From positions 186,001 to 250,000 of the forward strand of contig CANMVA010000001.1 in the NCBI GenBank assembly GCA_947501355.1: a stretch of DNA of 64,000 bases. The letters are read 5' to 3'. The number at the start of each line of letters is the position of its first letter. The stretch's first letter is position 1. Under the pieces are notes generated by a model that worked only from the letters and a program-made list of their open reading frames with translations, searched no databases and had not been told where the DNA came from. Source of the DNA: an uncultured Paracoccaceae bacterium (GTDB lineage: Bacteria; Pseudomonadota; Alphaproteobacteria; Rhodobacterales; Rhodobacteraceae). Below, one piece after another: positions 56,673 to 64,000 of the stretch. The translations under genes were made by a program, and so were the position numbers.

Positions 56673-57425
56673 ATGAGCGACAAGATTGAAAAGACAACGC
56701 ATTTCGGCTTTGAAACCGTGCCGGAGACCGAAAAGGCTGGGCGCGTGCAAGGCGTCTTCACCAATGTCGCGTCGCGCTATGATGTCATGAATGACGTGAT
56801 GTCAGTGGGCATTCACCGTCTGTGGAAAGATGCCATGATGGATTGGCTGGCCCCGCGGCCCGGCCAAAAGCTGCTGGATGTGGCGGGTGGGACGGGCGAT
56901 ATCTCGTTCCGGTTTTTGAAACGGGCCGGGCGTGGGCATGCGACGGTGCTGGACCTGACAGAGGACATGCTGGTTGAGGGACGCAAACGGGCGGAAGCTG
57001 CATCGATGGCGGACAGTCTGGACTGGGTGACCGGCGATGCGATGGCGCTGCCGTTTCAGGACAATACGTTCGACGTCTACACGATCAGCTTTGGCATTCG
57101 AAACGTCACCCGCCCGCAAGACGCGTTGAACGAGGCGTTTCGGGTGTTGAAGCCCGGCGGTCGATTGATGGTGCTGGAGTTCAGCCAGATCCCCAACGAC
57201 ATGATGCAAAAGGTCTATGACTTGTATTCCTTCAACATCATCCCGCGCATGGGTCAGGTGATCGCGAATGATCGCGACAGCTACCAGTATCTGGTCGAGT
57301 CGATCCGCAATTTCCCCGATCAGGAGACCTTCCTTGGCATGGTCCGTGAGGCCGGGTTCGAGAACGCTAAATATCGCAATCTGTCGATGGGGATTGCGGC
57401 GCTGCATTCTGGTTGGAAACTCTAA
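56673..57425 (+). CDS. ubiE: ubiquinone/menaquinone C-methyltransferase
   Basis: SAM-dependent C-methylation in ubiquinone synthesis. 250 residues. Motifs are [24 protein letters not shown] at the N-terminal side, SAM motif [16 protein letters not shown], and [28 protein letters not shown]. The end is [10 protein letters not shown]. The start at 56673 ([16 protein letters not shown]) is preferred, with an in-frame ATG at 56652 as alternative. It is followed after 3 bp by ubiB. Confidence 0.95.
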   Translation: MSDKIEKTTHFGFETVPETEKAGRVQGVFTNVASRYDVMNDVMSVGIHRLWKDAMMDWLAPRPGQKLLDVAGGTGDISFRFLKRAGRGHATVLDLTEDMLVEGRKRAEAASMADSLDWVTGDAMALPFQDNTFDVYTISFGIRNVTRPQDALNEAFRVLKPGGRLMVLEFSQIPNDMMQKVYDLYSFNIIPRMGQVIANDRDSYQYLVESIRNFPDQETFLGMVREAGFENAKYRNLSMGIAALHSGWKL

Positions 57426-57428
57426 CGG

Positions 57429-58958
57429 ATGCGCGGACCGCACAACATCTGGCGTCTGATCCGAACGGGCGCCACTTTGGAACGGACGGGCGCCATGGGC
57501 GTCGTACTCGACGCGTTTCAAGCACCCGCCGGTTTGCGGCTTGTGGCGCGCATTTTGGGCTGGCCGTTCAAATGGTTGGGGTTGAAGGGCGACCCGTCGA
57601 TGCCACCTGCGACGCGCGCGCTGACAGCCTTGGGACCTGCCTACATCAAGTTTGGACAGATCCTGTCGACGCGGCCCGATGTGGTGGGCGATGATTTGGC
57701 CCTCCAATTGCGGGTGCTCCAAGACAAGCTGCCGCCCTTCCCCGCGTCCGAGGCCAAGCGCGAGATCGAACGCGAGCTGGCGGTTCCCGTGGATCAGGTT
57801 TTTGCCAATTTCAGCAAGCCTGTCGCCGCGGCCTCCATTGCGCAGGTTCATAAGGCGACGCTGATTGAGACCGGCGAGCAGGTCGCGATCAAAGTGCTCC
57901 GCCCGAAGATCGAGCGCGCGTTTCGCAAGGATATCGACGCGTTTTATCTGGCGGCGAAGATGGTTGAGGTGCTGTCGCCCTCGTCTCGCCGTCTCAAGCC
58001 CATGGATGTGATCACCCATTTCGAGGGCGTCGTGATGGGCGAGCTGGATCTGCGGCTGGAAAGCTCTGCCGCGGCAGAATTCGCGGCCAACACCAAGGAA
58101 GATGTCGGATTTCAACTTCCTGAGGTGAAATGGGATTTGTCCGCCAAACGCGTGATGACGCTGGGCTGGGCCGAAGGCATCCCGGCAGGCGATGTCGTCG
58201 CGATTGATGCGGCGGGCCATGATCGGCGCGTCCTTGGCGAGCGCATTTTGCAGCTGTTTCTCAGCCACGCGCTGCGCGACGGGTATTTCCATGGCGATAT
58301 GCATCAGGGCAATCTGAAGATCGCAGCGAATGGGGATATCCTGGCCTATGATTTCGGGATCATGGGGCGGATCGACGAATATACGCGCCGGGTTTATGCC
58401 GAGATACTGTTCGGCTTCATCCGCAAGGATTACAAACGCGTCGCCGAGGTACATTTCGAGGCAGGCTACGTCCCAGCCGATAAGGACGTCGACGAGTTCG
58501 CCCGTGCCTTGCGCGCTGTGGGTGAGCCAATCTTTGGCATGGACGCGACCCGGATTTCGATGGCCCGTCTGCTGACATATCTGTTTGAAGTGACAGAGCG
58601 GTTCGGGATGGAAACCCGGACCGAGCTGATCTTGTTGCAACGCACGATGGTCGTCGTGGAAGGCGTTGCGCGGACGCTGAACCCGCATATCAATATCTGG
58701 GAAGTCGCCCGCCCGATTGTCGAGGATTACATCAAGGAAAGCATCGGTCCAAAAGCGCTGCTGTCTGATTTGGCAAAGACCGCGCGGGTTCTGGCGCGCT
58801 TTGGTCCGCGCTTGCCGCAAGTGGCCGAGGCCGCGTTGATCCGTCAGGCCAACCCGCCCGAAGACACACGCCCGAACCGCGACTGGAGCCCGGTCTTTTG
58901 GGCGATGGCCGGTCTGGTTGTGGGGGGCGTTTCGGTCTTTGCGGCCCTGTCGCTTTAG
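57429..58958 (+). CDS. ubiB: ubiquinone biosynthesis kinase-like protein UbiB
   Basis: A 509-residue atypical ABC1/UbiB kinase-like ATPase needed for ubiquinone synthesis. The KxGQ-like motif is YIKFGQILSTRPDVVG, the Ala-rich nucleotide loop is PVAAASIAQVHKATL and the catalytic-loop region is HGDMHQGNLKIAANGDILAYDFGIMG. The C-terminal segments (WSPVFWAMAGLVVGGVSVFAALSL) form a membrane anchor. Its end shares TTAG with flgD at 58955-58958. Confidence 0.95.
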   Translation: MRGPHNIWRLIRTGATLERTGAMGVVLDAFQAPAGLRLVARILGWPFKWLGLKGDPSMPPATRALTALGPAYIKFGQILSTRPDVVGDDLALQLRVLQDKLPPFPASEAKREIERELAVPVDQVFANFSKPVAAASIAQVHKATLIETGEQVAIKVLRPKIERAFRKDIDAFYLAAKMVEVLSPSSRRLKPMDVITHFEGVVMGELDLRLESSAAAEFAANTKEDVGFQLPEVKWDLSAKRVMTLGWAEGIPAGDVVAIDAAGHDRRVLGERILQLFLSHALRDGYFHGDMHQGNLKIAANGDILAYDFGIMGRIDEYTRRVYAEILFGFIRKDYKRVAEVHFEAGYVPADKDVDEFARALRAVGEPIFGMDATRISMARLLTYLFEVTERFGMETRTELILLQRTMVVVEGVARTLNPHINIWEVARPIVEDYIKESIGPKALLSDLAKTARVLARFGPRLPQVAEAALIRQANPPEDTRPNRDWSPVFWAMAGLVVGGVSVFAALSL

Positions 58959-59623
58959 CTGCCTTTGCGGATCGCCGTGACCTCGTCCGCGGGCAGCTTC
59001 GCGCCACCTTCAAAGATCAGAACCGTGCGCCCGTCTTCCATCCGCGCTTCCTGAATTTCGGCGTAGACCGCCACCGAGTCTGAACCGATCACGGCACCTT
59101 GGGAGTGGTTCTCAACCTCGAAACTGTAGCTGGCATAGGGAAGCGGTGCCCCGTCGGGGCCGACGCCGACCCAATCCATCGTGCCGCCGCCAAGCGCCAA
59201 CTCAGATCGCTGAACTTCGGCACCGGTCGCGTCACGGACCACAAGAAACGCCTGATCCGCCACATTCCGCGGCACTGGATCAAGGGTGATCGGGCTGCCA
59301 TCAAATGGCACAGAGACCGCCGCACGGCCTTCCATCCCGACCCAGCCGGACAACTGCGCCATCCCCATGACGCCCATCTGGCTGCCAAGGGATTTGAGCA
59401 GATCATTGGTCTGCACTTGCTGTTCAACGCCTGAAAACGTGGCCAATTGCGTTGCGTAATCTGTCGATTCCACCGGGTTGAGCGGGTCCTGGTTTTCCAT
59501 CTGTGCGGTCAGCATTTTCAGGAACGTCTCGAAATCCGAGCTGATGACGGTTTTCTCGCTTGGACCCGGTGCTGCACTGGCGACAGGGGCGGTGGTTTGC
59601 GACGTGGTTTGAGTAATATCCAT
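58955..59623 (-). CDS. flgD: flagellar hook assembly protein FlgD
   Basis: A 222-residue hook cap that polymerises FlgE. The N-terminal core SSDFETFLKMLTAQMENQDPLNPVESTDYATQLATFSGVEQ is the family hallmark. The middle and C-terminal beta domains include the FlgD Ig-like stretch (SVPFDGSPITLDPVPRNVADQAFLVVRDATG). The start at 59623 (MDITQTT) lies 10 bp after fliK; an extension to 59650 would overlap it. Confidence 0.94.
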   Translation of the reverse strand: MDITQTTSQTTAPVASAAPGPSEKTVISSDFETFLKMLTAQMENQDPLNPVESTDYATQLATFSGVEQQVQTNDLLKSLGSQMGVMGMAQLSGWVGMEGRAAVSVPFDGSPITLDPVPRNVADQAFLVVRDATGAEVQRSELALGGGTMDWVGVGPDGAPLPYASYSFEVENHSQGAVIGSDSVAVYAEIQEARMEDGRTVLIFEGGAKLPADEVTAIRKGS

Positions 59624-59633
59624 CAGATGTCTC

Positions 59634-61121
59634 CTACAGGCGGATATCAAGGCCGCCGGTCATGCCCAGCGCCAGGACTTGCGGTTGAGGTTCAGGGGGC
59701 GTCGCCTCGGAAGGCTGCGTTTGCGACCCGGGGGATGCCCCTTGCTGATCAGCAGCACCGTCCTGTTCGGTGAAACTGAAATTCAGATCGGTGTAGCCCA
59801 TCTCATGAAATTCCTGCGCGAGTTGGTCGATATGACGGCGCATCAGGTCGAGCGTTTCGGGGCGTTCCGCACTCATCACGAGGGTCAGGCTTTGCTCTTG
59901 TGAGGACAGCACCATGCGGACCTGCCCCAGTTCCTGCGGATCAAGGCGCAGTTCTACCGGTTGATCCGGTTTCAACGGAACTTGCGCGAGTTGCATCATC
60001 ACCGCCCTTTGCACCTCCGGGCGCAAGATCGGCGACGGTGGCGCAGGCGCGTCTGCACGCCGGGTGTCCATCAGGGGAGGCGGGTCTGACCCGGCCTGTC
60101 GATCCATGACATCATCAGACACGGCAGGCATTTCCAGCATCGTGGAGGCGCTGATGCTTTGGATGGGCGGCATGGGCGTTTTCTTAGGCAGTTCGCGCAC
60201 CGGTTCGGCATCGGGACCGCGCACGGTTCTGGGCTCCGCTGGTTCTGATGTGGGAGGTATCATGAGACGCGCTTCGCCCTCTGGTGGCGGCGTGGGCACA
60301 TGTTTTACGCTCTCAGCGGATTGCGATTGCAAGATCATGTGCTCTGACTTTTGACCTGAATGCGGTTTGGCCTCGGTCAAAGAGGACGTGTTCGAACGGG
60401 GTTGAAGGGGTGATACCGCTGCGATCTGGTTTGCTTGGGGTGGACCGTCTGTGGTCTTGATCGCGAGTGGTGGCGTGTCACCGCCCTTTGCAACAGCGTT
60501 GGTGGGCGTCTCGTCCAACACGTGACCCTTTGCGATCACCTCTCCTTTAGGCTTGGCGCCGGCCTCCTGCTGAGCACCGGGAAGATGTGCCGTCTGGCGT
60601 GGAGAGGCCGTTTCCCCGTTGGTCGGGCGGACCTCAGACGCCGGAAACCCAGCGGATGTATCCGGTGATCGAGGTTGCGACGTTTGAGCGGCCTCTGACG
60701 TTCTTGCGATATCTGCGGTTGGTTGTGACCCCAACTTCTGCCCCACCGCAACCTGCAAGATTTTGTCTGAAGCACCCTGCGCGGCACGCTCATTTCCATC
60801 ACCCTGAACGAGCATATCCGACAGGGCTGTATCGGGGAATGCTGGCGCTTTGGCATCAACGGAAGACGATGTCTGCGCTTCCGGTTGCATACCCCAAGCC
60901 AATGCCACCTGATCCGTTAAGACAGAGGTTGCGGGCTGCGTTAGCGGCATGACCTGCGTATCAGTCATGCCGGGCGCAAGCCCCTCTTCCAACATCTCAG
61001 TCATAAAGATCGCTGCGGTCTCAGCACCCTCAATCTGCGCTTCGATCCCCTTGTTGGGCGAGATCGGCACACCATCCTTGGATGCTGCTGAGGCAGGGTC
61101 GATCAGAAAGGGCAATTGCAT
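59634..61121 (-). CDS. fliK: flagellar hook-length control protein FliK
   Basis: A 495-residue hook-length ruler. The central region is long, low-complexity and Pro/Thr/Gln-rich, as usual for a FliK ruler. The C-terminal Flg_hook domain is clear: RPEVQRAVMMQLAQVPLKPDQPVELRLDPQELGQVRMVLSSQEQSLTLVMSAERPETLDLMRRHIDQLAQEFHEMGYTDLNFSF. It is exported early and switches secretion to filament proteins. flgD follows in the same direction. Confidence 0.9.
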   Translation of the reverse strand: MQLPFLIDPASAASKDGVPISPNKGIEAQIEGAETAAIFMTEMLEEGLAPGMTDTQVMPLTQPATSVLTDQVALAWGMQPEAQTSSSVDAKAPAFPDTALSDMLVQGDGNERAAQGASDKILQVAVGQKLGSQPTADIARTSEAAQTSQPRSPDTSAGFPASEVRPTNGETASPRQTAHLPGAQQEAGAKPKGEVIAKGHVLDETPTNAVAKGGDTPPLAIKTTDGPPQANQIAAVSPLQPRSNTSSLTEAKPHSGQKSEHMILQSQSAESVKHVPTPPPEGEARLMIPPTSEPAEPRTVRGPDAEPVRELPKKTPMPPIQSISASTMLEMPAVSDDVMDRQAGSDPPPLMDTRRADAPAPPSPILRPEVQRAVMMQLAQVPLKPDQPVELRLDPQELGQVRMVLSSQEQSLTLVMSAERPETLDLMRRHIDQLAQEFHEMGYTDLNFSFTEQDGAADQQGASPGSQTQPSEATPPEPQPQVLALGMTGGLDIRL

Positions 61122-61238
61122 TTTGGCTCCGGATTTCTTCCGTTTCTCGACCTCGCTTATGACGCGATATCGTTACCACTTTCTTTACCTCTGTCGGGCA
61201 AGACTCAGCGAAATACAGACGATTTGAGGCATTTGAAA

Positions 61239-61511
61239 ATGACCGATCCGATTGGACTTGGCCCCAAGGTCACCCTTCCCGATCACACCGCACGGCTTCG
61301 CCACGTGGCGGATGATCTTGAAGCGACGTTTCTGTCTGAAATGTTGAAATCCGCAGGCGTCGGCAAATCCCGCGAAGCCTTCGGTGGCGGCATCGGGGAG
61401 GACCAGTTCGGCTCGTTCCTACGCGACGCGCAAGCCAAGGAAATGGTCCGCGCAGGTGGAATCGGATTGTCTGAAACGATTTTCAACGCATTGAAGGAGC
61501 GTTCAGAATGA
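61239..61511 (+). CDS. flagellar rod-binding protein (FlgJ N-terminal-like)
   Basis: A 90-residue protein matching the FlgJ rod-binding domain: LRHVADDLEATFLSEMLKSAGVG, then GGGIGEDQFGSFLRDAQAKEMVRAGGIGLSETIFNALK. There is no muramidase domain, which is common in alphaproteobacteria. The ATG at 61239 follows AGGCATTTGAAA. Its end overlaps the FlgN-like gene as ATGA (61508-61511). It is divergent from fliK. Confidence 0.87.
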   Translation: MTDPIGLGPKVTLPDHTARLRHVADDLEATFLSEMLKSAGVGKSREAFGGGIGEDQFGSFLRDAQAKEMVRAGGIGLSETIFNALKERSE

Positions 61512-61843
61512 CCGCAGTAGAACAAAAGATGACCCGGCTTCTGGAAAGCGAACGCACGCTGCTTTTGGGGGGCGATTTGAGCGGGCTTGCAGATATCAGC
61601 AAGGAGAAGGAGGCGTTGATTCCAAATGTGCGCAGCCTTGATGCGGATGCACGCACGCGGCTGCGCGTTGCGGCCGATCAGAACCACGCATTGCTGGGTG
61701 CCGCGATGCGTGGGCTGCGTGGCGCGATTCGCCGGATAAATGCGATTGGTGGGGCCCATGCGCCCTTGCAGACCTATGCGGCCAACGGTGAACGCGCAGC
61801 ATTAAGCCAGCCGCGTCGGCGTGATCTGGAAACGCGGGCCTAA
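61508..61843 (+). CDS. FlgN-like flagellar chaperone
   Basis: A 111-residue, helix-rich small protein (VEQKMTRLLESERTLLLGGDLSGLADISKEKEALIPNV and DADARTRLRVAADQNHALLGAAMRGLRGAIRRINAIG) resembling the FlgN family of hook-filament junction chaperones. It has a basic C-terminal tail and no signal peptide. It is coupled to the rod-binding gene and precedes the flagellin gene. Confidence 0.72.
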   Translation: MTAVEQKMTRLLESERTLLLGGDLSGLADISKEKEALIPNVRSLDADARTRLRVAADQNHALLGAAMRGLRGAIRRINAIGGAHAPLQTYAANGERAALSQPRRRDLETRA

Positions 61844-62051
61844 CACCGCGATTTCTACTAAAATGCTAAGTAAGTTCAAATGCTTGCTTAGAATTCTATT
61901 AGGACTTTCCCCTCCATAGTGATCCAGCAGCCAAAACGGATGCTGTGCCCCGCTTAGCGGAGCTAACTGATTGTCAGAACGGCAGATTTCCGGCTTCGCG
62001 CCGGTTCTTGAAACGGGCGCAAAAGCGTCCAGAACATAAGGATAGACACCG
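61844..62051 (+). promoter_or_regulatory. flagellin leader and upstream region
   Basis: A 208-bp gap. CTAAGTAAG (61866-61874) pairs with CTTGCTTAG (61883-61891), 9 bp with one G-U pair, and is followed by AATTCTATT, so it may end the FlgN transcript. CCGGC-TTCGC-GCCGG (61990-62004) is a second hairpin inside the likely flagellin 5' UTR. FlaF/FlbT-type post-transcriptional control of flagellin could use this leader, as is known for Caulobacter. A sigma-28 or CtrA site was not clear. Confidence 0.4.
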
Positions 62052-63551
62052 ATGTCTAGTATTCTGACGAACAACAGTGCGATGGTCGCGCTTCAAACAT
62101 TGAAGTCGATCAACTCTGACCTGGCGAAAACCCAAAACGAAATCTCGACCGGTAAGTCGATCGCGACGGCAAAAGACAACGCGGCAGTCTGGGCGATCTC
62201 GAAAGTGATGGAATCGGATGTGAACGGTTTCAAAGCGATCTCTGAAAGCCTGTCGCTGGGCGAATCCACCGTGGCTGTGGCCCGTCAGGGTTCCGAGACG
62301 GTCACCGACCTGCTGACGCAGATCAAAGGCAAAGTCGTTGCCGCCCAGGAAGAAAACGTCGACCGTGAGAAGATCCAGACGGATATCGAGGCCCTGCGCA
62401 ATCAGATCTCATCGGTTGTGAATGCGGCGCAGTTCAACGGGCTGAACATGCTGAAAGGCACGGATGACGTGAACATCCTGTCTTCGCTTGATCGCAGCGG
62501 CGACGGGTCTGTCGAAGCGCAGAACATCAAAGTGCAGCGGTCTGACATGACGACCAGTGCAGGCACGTATGGTGCCGCCACGGAAACGGATTTGTCCACC
62601 AACGGCACACGCAGCGCCGCGACGGCAACAAACGCCGCCAATGCCGCAACACTGACCTTCGCAGCCGACACCGATTACAGCCACGAAGGGTTCACCTTCG
62701 ACATTGCGGGCACAACCCTTGTGATCAGCGCCGGCGAGTTGGCAGGCGACGAAGCTGCGGCGGCGGGTGTCGTTTCAGCCCGGATCAACGCTCTGGGTCT
62801 TGAAGGTATCGAGGCCTCGGTCTCGGGCGCTGTCGTCTCGGTGAATTCGACGCGCGCCTTTGAAGCGGTTGAAGTCACCGCGACGCTGTCGACAGACGGC
62901 ACAGGCGCAGGTGATGTGACCCTGGCAAACGGCACAATCCCCGAACGCGCTGAGAACGTGACGTTCTCTTCTTCGGCGGCGGTGAACGAAGGTGACGGTT
63001 ACAAGCTGACCGTTGGTGATCAGACCTTCACCTATGTCGCTGGCAAGAACGAAAGCTTCGAGGACGTTGCGAAAGGGCTGAAGACCGCCGTTGACGCGGG
63101 CGGTATCGAAGGTGTGACCACGAAAGTTGCCAAGAACGACAACGGTGACTGGATGATCAAGGTCGACAATGACACCTCGTCCGCGATGGCAATTGCGATT
63201 GCTGGCCGGGCAGGTGGCGAAGCGTCCGGTGGTCTGTTCGGACTGGATGGCATTGATGTCAGCACCAATGCAGGCGCCGATGCGGCTCTGAGCAATATCG
63301 AGAACCTGATCCAGAACGCCATCGACAGCTCGGCCTCCTTCGGTTCTGCGCAAGGGCGGATCGAGACGCAGTCTGACTTCATCAGCAAGCTGACCGACTC
63401 CCTGAAGACAGGCATCGGCACGCTGGTTGACGCCGATATGGAGGAAGCCTCCGCACGGCTGCAGGCCCTGCAGGTGCAGCAGCAGCTGGGCACCCAGTCG
63501 CTCTCCATCGCGAACCAGGCACCGCAGTCGATTCTGTCGCTCTTCCGGTAG
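62052..63551 (+). CDS. fliC: flagellin
   Basis: A 499-residue filament subunit. The D0/D1 N terminus is SSILTNNSAMVALQTLKSINSDLAKTQNEISTGKSIATAKDNAAVWAISKVMESDV, and the C-terminal D1/D0 is SAQGRIETQSDFISKLTDSLKTGIGTLVDADMEEASARLQALQVQQQLGTQSLSIANQAPQSILSLFR. The central part (about residues 150-400) is Ala/Thr/Gly-rich and acidic, with two to three Ig-like modules that form the outer filament. There are no Cys residues. A strong terminator follows at 63559 and flaF comes next. Confidence 0.96.
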   Translation: MSSILTNNSAMVALQTLKSINSDLAKTQNEISTGKSIATAKDNAAVWAISKVMESDVNGFKAISESLSLGESTVAVARQGSETVTDLLTQIKGKVVAAQEENVDREKIQTDIEALRNQISSVVNAAQFNGLNMLKGTDDVNILSSLDRSGDGSVEAQNIKVQRSDMTTSAGTYGAATETDLSTNGTRSAATATNAANAATLTFAADTDYSHEGFTFDIAGTTLVISAGELAGDEAAAAGVVSARINALGLEGIEASVSGAVVSVNSTRAFEAVEVTATLSTDGTGAGDVTLANGTIPERAENVTFSSSAAVNEGDGYKLTVGDQTFTYVAGKNESFEDVAKGLKTAVDAGGIEGVTTKVAKNDNGDWMIKVDNDTSSAMAIAIAGRAGGEASGGLFGLDGIDVSTNAGADAALSNIENLIQNAIDSSASFGSAQGRIETQSDFISKLTDSLKTGIGTLVDADMEEASARLQALQVQQQLGTQSLSIANQAPQSILSLFR

Positions 63552-63558
63552 GATAATG

Positions 63559-63595
63559 CGCGGGGCCAGCCGATTCTGGCCCCGCGTCTCTTTCA
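63559..63595 (+). terminator. flagellin intrinsic terminator
   Basis: CGCGGGGCCAG (63559-63569) pairs perfectly with CTGGCCCCGCG (63576-63586) around CCGATT, followed by TCTCTTTC. It starts 8 bp after the flagellin stop. Confidence 0.88.
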
Positions 63596-63640
63596 AGATT
63601 TCCACGATATCGAGCTAAGGCTTTAGGGAAGGACTCCCCC

Positions 63641-64000
63641 GTGACAGCACCACAAATGGCACAATCCGCCTACTCCGTCACCGCCACTTCCGTCCGCACA
63701 CCACGCGGCACCGAATACGATGCAATCGCCAAAATCACTGGTCGATTGAAGGCCAGCACGACAAGCACCGCTACATCCTTCGCCGGTCTGGTGCGCGCTC
63801 TTCATGACAACCGCCGCCTCTGGACGCTTCTGGCAGCCGATGTGTCAGACGATGACAACCAGCTTCCAAAAGACGTGCGCGCGCAGATCTTCTATCTGGC
63901 AGAGTTTGTCTCTCAACACACAAGCAAGGTTTTGCAGAAACAGGGCGATGTCGAGGTTCTGATCGACATCAACAGCGCCATTCTGCGCGGCCTCAAACCG
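63641..64000 (+). CDS. flaF: flagellin regulator FlaF (3' end missing)
   Basis: An open frame of 120 codons that runs to the window edge. It starts with GTG at 63641 (preceded by GGAAGGA at a 7-nt spacing); an in-frame ATG at 63656 is also possible. Translation gives AYSVTATSVRTPRGTEYDAIAKITGRLKAS, LVRALHDNRRLWTLLAADV, NQLPKDVRAQIFYLAEFVSQHTSKVLQKQGDVEVLIDINSAILRGLKP, matching FlaF, which works with FlbT to time flagellin translation. The family is about this long, so little is missing. Confidence 0.88.
   Translation, partial: MTAPQMAQSAYSVTATSVRTPRGTEYDAIAKITGRLKASTTSTATSFAGLVRALHDNRRLWTLLAADVSDDDNQLPKDVRAQIFYLAEFVSQHTSKVLQKQGDVEVLIDINSAILRGLKP

Overview
The window looks like a chromosomal segment of a motile, probably marine alphaproteobacterium of the Rhodobacterales (Roseobacter/Rhodobacteraceae type). 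The reasons are the gene order ubiB-ubiE-mutM-echA-rpsT-dnaA-dnaN-recF-gyrB, a FlaF-regulated flagellin locus, a BetI/BetC/BetB/BetA choline-sulfate pathway with its own ABC transporter, high GC content and dense packing with many 4-bp gene overlaps. I saw no tRNA, rRNA, insertion sequence, prophage or CRISPR array.

Layout. 0-8 kb: Hint-domain protein, dapD with a coupled unknown gene, a LOG-family protein, a LysE exporter, two tandem tiny secreted proteins, rlmN, an IalB-like secreted protein and asparaginase II. 8-15 kb: serine metabolism (serB divergent from serC, then serA), a PrpA-type phosphatase, a threonine dehydrogenase and a thiolase. 15-25 kb: a periplasmic alpha-2-macroglobulin and penicillin-binding protein 1C operon, then a hybrid histidine kinase. 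25-33 kb: yaaA, recQ, yggT, a thioesterase, an MFS transporter, mepA, a phytase-esterase-like protein, a queuosine-precursor transporter and an unusual tiny transcription unit in front of arfB. 33-38 kb: aminotransferase-kinase pair, pncB/pncA and trhO. 38-47 kb: choline/betaine ABC transporter divergent from betI-betC-betB-betA. 47-59 kb: gyrB, two intruding genes, recF, dnaN, dnaA, rpsT, echA, mutM, ubiE, ubiB. 59-64 kb: flagellar genes flgD, fliK, a rod-binding protein, a FlgN-like chaperone, flagellin and flaF, which runs off the end.

Functional groups. SerA, SerC and SerB make serine from 3-phosphoglycerate. BetC, BetA and BetB turn choline-O-sulfate into glycine betaine, with BetI as the likely choline-sensing repressor of both arms from a shared intergenic operator. 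The A2M/PbpC pair guards and repairs the periplasm. PncA and PncB recycle nicotinamide. UbiE/UbiB make ubiquinone.

The most unusual signal is the 260-bp gap before arfB (32476-32734). It holds a 16-nt stretch perfectly complementary to the generic 3' end of 16S rRNA, placed as the ribosome binding site of an 18-codon ORF. A DnaA-box-like sequence lies upstream, and an internal copy of the anti-Shine-Dalgarno core and a strong terminator lie downstream. I do not recognise it as a described element. Other points of interest are the five-copy 11-bp phased CCATAC repeat before serA, a threonine dehydrogenase lacking all four structural-zinc cysteines, five convergent gene pairs sharing a 4-bp stop overlap, and the tandem secreted proteins with A/C-rich leaders.
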